Positions 25,583 to 32,880 of a stretch of DNA of 46,973 bases are shown here, in pieces (position 1 is the stretch's first letter; each line of letters opens with the position of its first letter). The position numbers and the translations under genes are program-made. The notes under the pieces are model-generated. The model searched no databases and was not told the DNA's origin. It was given only the letters and a program-made list of their open reading frames with translations. Origin of the DNA: Planctomycetota bacterium (GTDB lineage: Bacteria; Planctomycetota; UBA1135; GCA-002748355); contig JALSSW010000130.1 in NCBI GenBank assembly GCA_026984035.1, positions 1 to 46,973 on the forward strand. Reading direction: 5' to 3'.

Positions 25583-26298
25583 TCGTTCTGAGTCTTGAGG
25601 GAAAAAGAAGCGGAGGAATTGGAGGGAGGGTTGCTGGGGAGAAGAAGCGCAAGGCTTTGGCCCGAGAAGAGTCCTGAGAGTGACCAGGTCCGCGTGAGGC
25701 GAAAGCCTGCTTCGGCGCATTCTTGGGTAAGTTGCCTTTTCGTCAACAAGGTCCTCCGACTCTTTTTGCCTTCCAGGGCCAATCGGGCTTGATGAAGCCA
25801 TTGCTTGGGGCTTTCACCATCCAGGAAGCTGAGAATGACGGGGCCACGTGAAATGCGGCGGAGGTTCGCAAGGATATTGGATCGATCCTCCTGCTCAGGA
25901 AAGTGGTGGATCAATCGGAGGCAGCAGCAAAGGTCGACGGTCTGGGCGCCCAGGGACATGGCCCGAGCGTCACAGCGAAAGAATCCAAGAGAGGGGTGTC
26001 CCGCTTCGCTAAGAGTTTGGGAGCAGAGTTCGAGCATGTGGGGGGAGTGGTCTGCGCCTAGATAGTGGACACCCATGGAGGCAATGAGAGGGGCAAAGCG
26101 CCCGGCGCCGCAGGGGATGTCAAGGAGACGGGGGTGTTCTTTGGCGGGAGTGATTTCTCCGAGGGCTTCTTGGATGGCCTGCCTGACGAGTCGCTTCTCC
26201 CTCCAGGAGCTTAGGCGCCGAAGAGGACCCTTTTGAAACTTACGCAGGTACTTTCGCGCTTCCTGGGGGTCAAGGTGTCTGCTCGAATAGCTTGGCAT
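25564..26298 (-). CDS. Class I SAM-dependent methyltransferase
   Basis: A 244-residue cytoplasmic methyltransferase. LLDIPCGAGRFAPLI is motif I, with Gly-rich SAM loop; LGADHSPHMLELC is the motif II acidic turn; VDLCCCLRLIHHF is the post-II segment; RRTLLTKRQLTQECAEAGF is the C-terminal part typical of type-11/12 methyltransferases. It lies in a cluster with a kinase-like protein and a GT87 transferase, so the substrate may be a sugar or lipid-linked glycan. ATG 26298. Upstream is the 490-bp repeat and hairpin region. Confidence 0.85.
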   Translation of the reverse strand: MPSYSSRHLDPQEARKYLRKFQKGPLRRLSSWREKRLVRQAIQEALGEITPAKEHPRLLDIPCGAGRFAPLIASMGVHYLGADHSPHMLELCSQTLSEAGHPSLGFFRCDARAMSLGAQTVDLCCCLRLIHHFPEQEDRSNILANLRRISRGPVILSFLDGESPKQWLHQARLALEGKKSRRTLLTKRQLTQECAEAGFRLTRTWSLSGLFSGQSLALLLPSNPPSNSSASFSLKTQNECPSNG

Positions 26299-26455
26299 GG
26301 GGTTGAGCTTAGCTTCCTAGCCCGATTTATTCAGGATCTCGTCCCCTTTGAAGAGTGCTTTTGCATCCTCCCTTGTTTCCCAGGCAGGGAAAGGGGAAGA
26401 CCCGAGTAAAGACCGCATAAAAAACGCGTAGAAAACCCGGTGGAAAACCCGGTGG

Positions 26456-26475
26456 AAAACCCGTCCGCGGGTTTT
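26456..26475. terminator. Bidirectional terminator-like hairpin 1
   Basis: AAAACCCG pairs with CGGGTTTT around TCCG (8 bp). A-tract before and T-tract after the GC core would act on both strands. Confidence 0.5.
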
Positions 26476-26480
26476 GTGGT

Positions 26481-26501
26481 AAAAACGCTTCCAGCGTTTT
26501 T
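26481..26501. terminator. Bidirectional terminator-like hairpin 2
   Basis: AAAAACGCT pairs with AGCGTTTTT around a 3-nt loop TCC (9 bp). Classic shape of an intrinsic terminator readable from either strand. Confidence 0.55.
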
Positions 26502-26547
26502 GGGAAGGGCTTTAGCTATTGAGGATCTTGTGTCTTTGGTATGCCCA

Positions 26548-26564
26548 AAAGCCCGGAGGGCTTT
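26548..26564. terminator. Bidirectional terminator-like hairpin 3
   Basis: AAAGCCC pairs with GGGCTTT around GGA (7 bp). A second GGGCTTT at 26507-26513 could pair with the same AAAGCCC instead, giving an alternative fold. Confidence 0.45.
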
Positions 26565-26571
26565 CGACCGT

Positions 26572-26591
26572 AAAACCCGCGGACGGGTTTT
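26572..26591. terminator. Bidirectional terminator-like hairpin 4
   Basis: AAAACCCG pairs with CGGGTTTT around CGGA (8 bp). It is the mirror copy of hairpin 1. Confidence 0.5.
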
Positions 26592-26790
26592 CCACGGGGT
26601 TTTCCACGGGGTTCCACGGTTTGTCGGGCGAAGAAGATGCGTGCTTCGAAAGGGTAGCCCAGCATGAGAGGGCTTGGATGAGGGAGAGGAGGTCTTAGGG
26701 AAATCGAGGCGGGAGGGGAAGGTGGAGGGGGCGAACTGTTCCCTTGTGCTCCAGGAGCAGGATGCCGTGTTCGGGCTGAATCCAAGCAAG

Positions 26791-26973
26791 CTAGCGTTTT
26801 GTTTTTTGATACCTGGACTTCAGGTATTCGCCAGACTTGTTCCATTTCACGCTTGTGGAACTGCGCTGGTTGTTCATCTGACTTTTGACGAAGATGGCCA
26901 CTCCCGCGAGGGCGACAATGACAGCGATTGCAATCAAAAGCTTAACTGTCGGATCTTTTTTCTTGTTAGGCAT
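26791..26973 (-). CDS. Small single-span membrane protein (60 aa)
   Basis: A 60-residue frame with a charged N-terminus (MPNKKKDPT), one clear membrane helix (VKLLIAIAVIVALAGVAIFV) and a basic tail (KSRYQKTKR). Positive charge before the helix predicts N-in or a tail-out anchor. It lies 53 bp after the UDP-glucose dehydrogenase gene on the same strand and could be co-transcribed. No clear ribosome site. The composition is that of a genuine small membrane protein, but no function can be proposed. Confidence 0.6.
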   Translation of the reverse strand: MPNKKKDPTVKLLIAIAVIVALAGVAIFVKSQMNNQRSSTSVKWNKSGEYLKSRYQKTKR

Positions 26974-27026
26974 CTAAAGGTTCGAAAAGACTCTGGAACG
27001 TGCGGGCTTGCCAAGCTTTAGTCTTT

Positions 27027-28334
27027 TCAGCCCTTATCGACACCCACCCCATAGTAAGTGAAGCCCTGTGCCCGAACTTTCGATGGGGCGTAGATATTAC
27101 GGCCATCAAAGATGACATGTCCGCGCATTTTCTCCTTCATGGCCTCGTAGTCGGGATTGCGGAATTCGCTCCACTCCGTTACCAAGATCAGTGCATCGGC
27201 ACCGTCCAAAGCATCCATGGGCCGCTTTTCATAATCAATCCGATCCTTGAGGATCTTTTTGGTCTCCTCGATAGCTTCGGGGTCTGTGGCGGTAACCGTC
27301 GCCCCCCGATCCAAGAGGCTTTGGATAATTGTGAGGCTGGGTGCTTCGCGCATGTCATCCGTACGGGGCTTAAAGGCGAGGCCCCAAACGGCGAAGTGCT
27401 TCCCCTTGAGGTCTCCCTCAAAATGCTTGTCGATCTTCTCGACCATATAATGTTTTTGCTTCTCATTGACCGCTTCAACCGCATTCAAAATCTCGAATCG
27501 GTGTCCATGGTCCTCAGCCGTTTTCATGATGGCCCGCACATCCTTGGGGAAGCAGGAACCGCCGTAGCCGACCCCTGCGAATAAAAAGGCATAACCAATA
27601 CGGTTATCCGTGCCGATCCCCTCGCGGACGCGTGAGAAGTTGGCCCCAACTTTATCACAGATCTGGGCGATCTCATTCATGAAAGAGATCCTTGTTGCCA
27701 GCATTGCATTGGCTGCGTATTTCGTAAGCTCTGCGCTTTCGGGGTCCATCACCAAAATCGGCTTTCCGGTCCGAACAAAGGGAGAATAAAGCTCCTTCAT
27801 GATCTCGGTGGCCCGGGGGTCGTCCGCACCGATGACCACACGATCCGGTTTCATAAAGTCTTCAATGGCTGTTCCTTCTTTGAGGAATTCTGGGTTAGAG
27901 ATGACATCGAAGGGCTCATCCGTATGTTTTGCAATCTCCTCTGCAACTCTTCGCGAAGTTCCCACGGGCACCGTCGATTTGTCGACCACCAAACGGTAAC
28001 CAGTCATATGCGTTCCGATGCTCTCAGCCACCTTGAGCACATATTGGAGATCGGCGCTCCCATCCTCTCCGGGGGGAGTCCCTACTGCGATAAAGACCAC
28101 CGTGGAATCCTGGATGGCTTTCTTGATATCTGTTGTGAAGCGCAGCCGTTCTTCTTCGACATTTCTGCGGATCAATTCCTCAAGGCCAGGTTCGTAAATG
28201 GGAACGATTCCATTGTTTAGGTTGGATATTTTTTTTGCGTCAATGTCGACGCAGGTTACATCATTGCCGGTCTCGGCGAAGCAAGTCCCAACAACGAGGC
28301 CGACGTAACCTGTTCCAATAACTGCGATCTTCAT
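27027..28334 (-). CDS. ugd: UDP-glucose 6-dehydrogenase
   Basis: A 435-residue UDP-glucose/GDP-mannose dehydrogenase family enzyme. MKIAVIGTGYVGLVVGTCFA is the NAD-binding motif. VDKSTVPVGTS and NPEFLKEGTAIEDFMKPDR are family blocks. GYGGSCFPKD carries the catalytic Cys at about residue 261. It oxidises UDP-glucose to UDP-glucuronate, a precursor of uronic acids and pentoses for envelope glycans. It has a stand-alone position: 144 bp separate it from the anti-sigma gene upstream on the same strand. Substrate could be another nucleotide sugar, but the sequence fits UDP-glucose best. Confidence 0.93.
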   Translation of the reverse strand: MKIAVIGTGYVGLVVGTCFAETGNDVTCVDIDAKKISNLNNGIVPIYEPGLEELIRRNVEEERLRFTTDIKKAIQDSTVVFIAVGTPPGEDGSADLQYVLKVAESIGTHMTGYRLVVDKSTVPVGTSRRVAEEIAKHTDEPFDVISNPEFLKEGTAIEDFMKPDRVVIGADDPRATEIMKELYSPFVRTGKPILVMDPESAELTKYAANAMLATRISFMNEIAQICDKVGANFSRVREGIGTDNRIGYAFLFAGVGYGGSCFPKDVRAIMKTAEDHGHRFEILNAVEAVNEKQKHYMVEKIDKHFEGDLKGKHFAVWGLAFKPRTDDMREAPSLTIIQSLLDRGATVTATDPEAIEETKKILKDRIDYEKRPMDALDGADALILVTEWSEFRNPDYEAMKEKMRGHVIFDGRNIYAPSKVRAQGFTYYGVGVDKG

Positions 28335-28478
28335 ATTGTTTGTAATCCCGGGGCGAAAAAAAGAGAGGTTTCAGCCCAGAGAGGATAAAGGGAAGGTTCG
28401 GGGGGCGCTATAGGGGAATTTGTGGGGAAGGGCTGGGTTTTTCTCTTCTCCAATGCCCAGGATACCCTGTTGAGATTC

Positions 28479-29486
28479 TTATTTTTTTTGACGGTGTTTG
28501 TCACGAAAGGCTTTCCACCTGCGAAGAACTCCGGCACTCCAGAGAGAAAAGCGAAGCTGAGAAGGGATTTCGGCGATCTTAGGTGAAAAGATAGATGCCG
28601 AATCGTCAATGGGAGGGGTCTTTTTGCGGATGAGGCGAAGGCGGAAGGGGGGGTCGTCTTTGGATGGGCTGGTGGTGGATTGCAGAAGAAGGCTTTGGAG
28701 CATGCTGGTTTCTTTCTGGATCCAGAGGTCGAATTTTCCCTTGGTCCCCGACAGATTGCGGAGAGGATGCCCTGCGAAGAAAGCGGGGAATCGAAAGTTG
28801 CCCTGAAATCGAATTCTGCTCCCAACTTCGGTTCGAACAACGGGGCGGGAGTTAGGATCGAGGACGGCTTCCATCAGGGGGCGGACTTCGAGATAGCTCA
28901 AATTGGCTCCCATGCCTAAGAGGGGAAACCCATCTTTAGGGAGGAAGGGGAGAAGAAATGCGTTCCCATTCCTTCCTTTAATCCAATATTTGTTTCCATC
29001 GGATCCGAAGGTGATGGAGCCTCCAGGGCGGAGAATACGGATCGCGAAGGCTTTGTTGGGGCCAAAGAAGGCTTCGAACTTGCGCCAAATGGTTTTGCCA
29101 TATCGATTCCCAAGAAAGCTCCCTTCGAAATAATGGATCCCTTTGCGGCTGTTCTCAAGGGTATGGGACAGGATCTCGGCTTCGAGAATTTTTTCGTTCG
29201 GGGACTGAAGGAAGAAGCGCCCAATAAAGAGGATGGCGAGGAGGCCGGCGGCGATGGGGATGATTCGCCTCCAGATCGGGAGGGGTGTTGATGCGGATGG
29301 CTGCCGAATTGTCTCCAGGATGGCCGCGATCCGAGCCTCCCGCTGTTCTCGGCTTTCTTTGTGAAACCGGTAGCGGAGAAGGCCATGGACGAAGAGTTGT
29401 TTGGCCTCTTGTTCCACCATGGAGGTGTTCGACCCGAGTTCCTTTGAACTTCCCTTCTTGGGATCCTTACTTGAATGTTGACTCAT
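28479..29486 (-). CDS. Membrane anti-sigma factor-like protein
   Basis: A 335-residue protein with a cytoplasmic N-terminal segment of about 70 residues, one membrane helix (IIPIAAGLLAILFIGRFFL) and a periplasmic domain of about 230 residues. Its start overlaps the stop of an ECF sigma gene (ATGA at 29483-29486), the classic arrangement of sigma and anti-sigma. I do not see a zinc-binding HxxxCxxC motif, so it is not a ZAS-type anti-sigma. The periplasmic region (EGSFLGNRYGKTIWRKFEAF, later LRNLSGTKGKFDLWIQKE) resembles lipoprotein-carrier or outer-membrane stress sensors only loosely. Role is inferred from position. Confidence 0.65.
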   Translation of the reverse strand: MSQHSSKDPKKGSSKELGSNTSMVEQEAKQLFVHGLLRYRFHKESREQREARIAAILETIRQPSASTPLPIWRRIIPIAAGLLAILFIGRFFLQSPNEKILEAEILSHTLENSRKGIHYFEGSFLGNRYGKTIWRKFEAFFGPNKAFAIRILRPGGSITFGSDGNKYWIKGRNGNAFLLPFLPKDGFPLLGMGANLSYLEVRPLMEAVLDPNSRPVVRTEVGSRIRFQGNFRFPAFFAGHPLRNLSGTKGKFDLWIQKETSMLQSLLLQSTTSPSKDDPPFRLRLIRKKTPPIDDSASIFSPKIAEIPSQLRFSLWSAGVLRRWKAFRDKHRQKK

Positions 29487-30070
29487 CCCTTCTCCCTTGT
29501 TGCTTCACGGATGGGCTCCATCCCCAAGGCGGAAAGCCTCTGCTGGATGCAGTCTGCAAGCCAAGAGCGCCCTCGCTGAAGGATCTTTTTGACTCCCTCG
29601 CGGGTCCTTCCAAGAAACTCAGCGATCTGCCGGGTATCCAGCTCCTCCTCGTAATGGAGATCGATGATCTTGCGCTGGTGCTCCGGGAGCTTCTCCAGGC
29701 AGCATTCCAGGCTTTTGATCTGGGCGTCAAAATCATCGCCGGGGGCTTTGTCGAGAGAAGAATAAAGGAGGGAGAGATGGTCGATGATCTCTTCTCCCGG
29801 AAAAGCGTGTTTGTCGCGGCGGACTTTCCGGTAGTAACTGAGGGCCAAGTTTTTAGCGATTCCTCGAAGCCATGGGCCGAAGGGGAGGGTGCGGTCGTAT
29901 TTCCCAAGGTTTTTCCAGGCCACGAGGAAGCAATCTTGGACGAGATCCTCAACAGCTTCGGGACTTTGGACCATGCTTCCGATAAAGGCTCGGAGTCGGC
30001 TTTCCTGTTCTCTGACGAGGATTTCGAAGAGTTCCGTCGCGTCGATGCTCGGTTGGTGGGAAGCGGCCAT
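29483..30070 (-). CDS. ECF-type RNA polymerase sigma factor
   Basis: A 195-residue sigma-70 family protein of the extracytoplasmic function group. Region 2 includes VEDLVQDCFLVAWKNLGKYD and FGPWLRGIAKNLALSYYRK. Region 4 includes CLEKLPEHQRKIIDLHYEEE and the helix-turn-helix DTRQIAEFLGRTREGVKKIL. I choose ATG 30070, because AAGGA sits five bases upstream; ATG 30076 and TTG 30106 are also in frame. It should direct a stress regulon, probably including its own operon with the membrane anti-sigma. Confidence 0.92.
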   Translation of the reverse strand: MAASHQPSIDATELFEILVREQESRLRAFIGSMVQSPEAVEDLVQDCFLVAWKNLGKYDRTLPFGPWLRGIAKNLALSYYRKVRRDKHAFPGEEIIDHLSLLYSSLDKAPGDDFDAQIKSLECCLEKLPEHQRKIIDLHYEEELDTRQIAEFLGRTREGVKKILQRGRSWLADCIQQRLSALGMEPIREATREKG

Positions 30071-30108
30071 GACCATCCTTGTTTCTCGGGCCTTCACTGG
30101 GGACAACT

Positions 30109-30114
30109 ATTGTA
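30109..30114 (-). promoter_or_regulatory. Possible -10 element of the ECF sigma operon
   Basis: TACAAT on the minus strand lies 38 bp before the sigma start codon and matches TATAAT at five of six positions. The matching -35 is poor. CCTGGG (30120-30125) and CCCAGG (30133-30138) form an inverted repeat just upstream, overlapping the -35 position, which could be an operator. Confidence 0.3.
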
Positions 30115-30221
30115 CAAATCCTGGGAAGAAGCCCCAGGAAGGAGCCATGGTGGTTTTCTAGGAGTTTTCTCCTCCACAGGCCTTCCCTCATAGGCTAACC
30201 TCCTTCCCCGATCCCATTTCG

Positions 30222-30298
30222 GGGCGATTAGCTCAGTTGGTTAGAGCACCTGCTTTACACGCAGGGGGTCGGGGGTTCGAATCCCTCATCGCCCACCA
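30222..30298 (+). tRNA. tRNA-Val (anticodon TAC)
   Basis: A 77-nt cloverleaf: acceptor stem GGGCGAT pairs with ATCGCCC; D-loop TTAGCTCAGTTGGTTAGAG; anticodon loop TTTACAC with anticodon TAC; T-arm with GGTTCGAATCC. The CCA end is encoded (30296-30298). All four stems are intact. Confidence 0.97.
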
Positions 30299-30389
30299 TT
30301 TCCCACCTATGCAGCCAAGCCCCCATGCCAGCGCTTCTATGAGGAATGCGGATTAAAGACCCATTCCTTGTATAGCCGAAGAGGGGTAG

Positions 30390-30410
30390 CCGGAAACTTC
30401 TTCCGGGTTT
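30390..30410 (+). terminator. Hairpin downstream of tRNA-Val
   Basis: CCGGAA (30390-30395) pairs with TTCCGG (30401-30406) around ACTTC, then GTTTT follows. It is 92 bp after the tRNA end and 34 bp before the hddC start. Confidence 0.45.
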
Positions 30411-30443
30411 TCCCTCATTCCGTTGTACGAATGGAGTTTACAA

Positions 30444-31163
30444 ATGGCCGAAAAACGCTGTCCCCAAGCGATGGTACTGGCCGGTGGATTTGGAACGCGG
30501 CTTCAAGAAGCGCTCCATGGCCTCCCAAAGTGTTTAGCCCCAGTGGGAGGTCGTCCCTTTCTCTCCTACCCCCTGGAACATCTCGCTGAGATCGGATGCA
30601 CCAAGGTTGTCCTTTGCACCGGCTATTTAGCGGAACAAGTCCAAGCGACCTTTGGAAATCGTTTTGCTGATATGGAAATCATGTATTCCGTAGAGGAGGC
30701 TCCCCTTGGGACAGGCGGGGCAGCTAGGCTTGCTCTTCCCCTTATGGAGGGAGATGAGTTCCTCGTCCTCAACGGTGACTCCTTCAGTCCTTGGGCAGCC
30801 CTCCCTTTCTTGGGAAATCCCTTGGAGCCCGCTTTGGCCTCTCTTCTTCTGGTGGAGGTTGAGAATGTCCGGCGTTTTGGTTCGGTATCGATCCAAGAGG
30901 ACGGCAAGGTCCTGAGCTTTTTCGAAAAGGGGGCCAAGGGAGGAGCCGGTCTCATCAACGCCGGAGTCTACAGGCTTAGTAGGGATGCCCTCCTGCAAAT
31001 CCCTCGGGACGAGAACGTTTCTCTCGAAAAGGAAGTGTTCCCAAGCTTGGCTCGTGCAGGCCTTCTCTCCGGGCAGGTTCAACATCTGCCGTTTATCGAT
31101 ATTGGGACACCCGAGAGCTATGCGCGGGCAGAGTCCTTCTTCTCTCCGGAGCCCCGGGTATGA
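30444..31163 (+). CDS. hddC: D-glycero-alpha-D-manno-heptose 1-phosphate guanylyltransferase
   Basis: A 239-residue nucleotidyltransferase. MVLAGGFGTRL is the NTP-binding G-rich loop and LPKCLAPVGGRPFL the following conserved Lys block. YSVEEAPLGTGGAARLA and LVLNGDSF match the HddC/RmlA-like fold, with the metal-binding Asp in GDS. The next two genes, gmhB and hddA, identify the substrate as heptose 1-phosphate, giving GDP-heptose. ATG 30444 has GGAG at 30433-30436. The stop overlaps the next ATG (ATGA). First gene of the six-gene operon. Confidence 0.85.
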   Translation: MAEKRCPQAMVLAGGFGTRLQEALHGLPKCLAPVGGRPFLSYPLEHLAEIGCTKVVLCTGYLAEQVQATFGNRFADMEIMYSVEEAPLGTGGAARLALPLMEGDEFLVLNGDSFSPWAALPFLGNPLEPALASLLLVEVENVRRFGSVSIQEDGKVLSFFEKGAKGGAGLINAGVYRLSRDALLQIPRDENVSLEKEVFPSLARAGLLSGQVQHLPFIDIGTPESYARAESFFSPEPRV

Positions 31164-31747
31164 ATTTTCCGAGCTGCATTGTGCTTGACCGTGACGGGAC
31201 CTTGATCCGGGAACGGCACTATCTTTCTCACCCGGACCAGGTCGAACTCTTGCCCGGAGTTGTTCAGGGCTTGAGCAGAATTCGGGCCCTTGGTCTACGT
31301 TTGGTGATTGCTACCAATCAGTCAGGGATCGGACGAGGGTATTTCTCAACAGAGGAGTTGGAAGCGGTTCACGACCGCTTGCATTCTTTGCTTGCGAAGG
31401 GCGGAGTGGAATTGGATGGAATCTATTTTTGCCCCCATACCCCGGATATGGGCTGTGCTTGCCGAAAGCCTGGAACTCAATTGATTGAACAGGCCGGAAG
31501 GGACCTTGGCTTTGACCCGAAACAAACCATTGTTGTGGGGGATAAAAGCTGTGACATCCAGGCAGGGAAAAATGTTGGTGGAGTCACAGCTCTGGTCCGC
31601 AGTGGATATGGGGCGCGACGAGGGATACTCAGCGATTGCGAACCGGATCTTATCATTGATAGCATTTTAGATCTCGCCCAGCTGCTTACCGCGGCGAAGG
31701 GGCATCCTTCGGGAAGCCTGTACGAAAAGGGTGGTGCCTGGTCATGA
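31160..31747 (+). CDS. gmhB: D-glycero-D-manno-heptose 1,7-bisphosphate 7-phosphatase
   Basis: A 195-residue HAD-IIIA phosphatase. The nucleophile motif is LDRDGTLI, with Asp at the first and third positions. IATNQSGIGRGYF is motif II. CPHTPDMGCACRKPG carries the Cys/His zinc loop typical of GmhB. VVGDKSCDIQAGKNVGG is motif IV. It removes the 7-phosphate from heptose 1,7-bisphosphate between the HddA and HddC steps. Overlaps both neighbours by 4 bp. Confidence 0.92.
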   Translation: MNFPSCIVLDRDGTLIRERHYLSHPDQVELLPGVVQGLSRIRALGLRLVIATNQSGIGRGYFSTEELEAVHDRLHSLLAKGGVELDGIYFCPHTPDMGCACRKPGTQLIEQAGRDLGFDPKQTIVVGDKSCDIQAGKNVGGVTALVRSGYGARRGILSDCEPDLIIDSILDLAQLLTAAKGHPSGSLYEKGGAWS

Positions 31748-32880
31748 TCATCTCAAGGACACCCTACAGGATCTCCTTTTTCGGAGGGGGGACCGACTAT
31801 CCTGATTGGTACCGAGAGCATGGCGGCAAGGTTCTCGCAACGACGATTGATAAATACTGTTATCTCTCCTGTCGCTACTTCCCCCCCTTTTTCGATCACA
31901 AGTATCGCATCGTTTGGTCGCGGGTGGAGAACCGCAAACAGAGGGAGGACATAGAGCATCCGGTGGTGCGGGAAGCCCTCCATTTTTTAGGAATCGATCG
32001 GGGGATTGAGATCCATCATGTCGGGGATCTCCCTGCCCGTAGTGGAATGGGTTCGAGTTCGGCCTTTACCGTTGGGATTCTCCATGCTTTGCATGCTCTC
32101 CAGGGACGAATGGTGGGCAAGCGTCGCCTGATGCAGGAAGGGATCCATGTGGAGCAGAAAATCCTGAAGGAGGTGGTGGGATCCCAAGATCAAGTCTCTG
32201 CTGCAATGGGAGGATTCAACCTGATTCGTTTTGAGAGAAACGGAGAGATCGGGGTGCATCCCATTCTCTTACCTAAGCAGCGTCAGGAGGCTCTCGAAGG
32301 GAGTTTGATGTTGTTTTACACAGGGATCCTGAGGACAGCTTCTACGGTTGCGACGGCTTATGTAACCGGCCTCGACGCTAAGAAGCGGCAACTTCGAATC
32401 TTAAAAGATCTCGTGGACGAGGCGATGGAGATCCTCACAAGCCACAAGGACCTTTCGGAATTTGGGGACTTGCTTCACGAATCCTGGCAAATCAAAAAGA
32501 GCCTTGGGGGTGGGATCAGTAATGTTGAAGTGGATGACCTCTATGAGAAAGCCCGTCGGGCAGGGGCCATCGGGGGCAAGTTGACCGGTGCGGGGGGAGG
32601 GGGATTCCTTCTCTTCTTCGTGCCCCCAGAAAGACAGGCTTCTGTCAAGGATGCCTTGAAGGATCTTGTACACGTTCCCTTCAAGTTTGAATCCTCTGGA
32701 GCACAGATCATTTTCCACGAATCCGAAGAGGATTTCTCCGAAGTGGAGCGTCTCATCGAGTCCCAGGGAATCCGGGATTACAGGGAACTCGCGGAGCTGG
32801 AGCTGCAACCTTTCTCTCCCCTTCAGCCCGCAGACAAAACCGTTGCTGAGCAAAGGACCGTGAAACAGGAAATCAATTAA
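31744..32880 (+). CDS. hddA: D-glycero-alpha-D-manno-heptose 7-phosphate kinase (GHMP kinase)
   Basis: A 378-residue GHMP-superfamily kinase. It begins RTPYRISFFGGGTDYPDWY, the HddA-type substrate loop. DLPARSGMGSSSAFTVGIL is the ATP-binding GHMP motif. KLTGAGGGGFLLFF is the C-terminal motif. It phosphorylates heptose 7-phosphate at C1, in the alpha-anomer GDP route. The C-terminus runs about 40 residues past the usual end. The start overlaps gmhB (ATGA). The preceding pathway enzyme GmhA (isomerase making heptose 7-phosphate) is not in this window. Confidence 0.9.
   Translation: MIISRTPYRISFFGGGTDYPDWYREHGGKVLATTIDKYCYLSCRYFPPFFDHKYRIVWSRVENRKQREDIEHPVVREALHFLGIDRGIEIHHVGDLPARSGMGSSSAFTVGILHALHALQGRMVGKRRLMQEGIHVEQKILKEVVGSQDQVSAAMGGFNLIRFERNGEIGVHPILLPKQRQEALEGSLMLFYTGILRTASTVATAYVTGLDAKKRQLRILKDLVDEAMEILTSHKDLSEFGDLLHESWQIKKSLGGGISNVEVDDLYEKARRAGAIGGKLTGAGGGGFLLFFVPPERQASVKDALKDLVHVPFKFESSGAQIIFHESEEDFSEVERLIESQGIRDYRELAELELQPFSPLQPADKTVAEQRTVKQEIN

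Larger units (their letters stand above)
26428..26617. repeat. Inverted array of 12-bp tandem repeats enclosing four hairpins
   Basis: The left arm has three 12-bp units of the form GTGGAAAACCCG (26428-26463; first unit GTAGAAAACCCG). The right arm has three near-copies in opposite orientation (26584-26617). A 24-bp stretch at 26452-26475 is a perfect inverted copy of 26572-26595, with 96 bp between. Four short perfect hairpins with A-rich and T-rich flanks lie within, at 26456, 26481, 26548 and 26572. Translated, the tandem units read ENPVENP on one strand and GFSTGFST on the other. It resembles a small repeat element or a bidirectional terminator array. Confidence 0.85.
26299..26790. other. 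Non-coding gap holding the inverted repeat block
   Basis: 492 bp between the methyltransferase start and the stop of the small membrane protein gene, both on the minus strand. It holds a repeat and hairpin array (26428-26617). The stretch 26620-26790 has open frames on the minus strand, but none has a recognisable product. It could be decayed coding sequence. Transcription from the UDP-glucose dehydrogenase side must cross four hairpins to reach the methyltransferase gene, so that gene probably has its own promoter. Confidence 0.6.

Noticed and set aside
24890..25801. Longer 303-aa form of the kinase-like protein
   Set aside because: The first 73 residues overlap the methyltransferase gene and look like a shadow. 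ATG 25582 gives a 19-bp overlap, usual for this operon.
26428..26617. CRISPR array
   Set aside because: Units are 12 bp, directly adjacent, without spacers, and in inverted arms.
26331..26789. Minus-strand 152-aa protein with GFSTGFST repeat
   Set aside because: Its reading frame runs through the hairpins and tandem repeats. It has no recognisable domain, so it is probably a frame over a non-coding repeat, though a decayed gene is possible.
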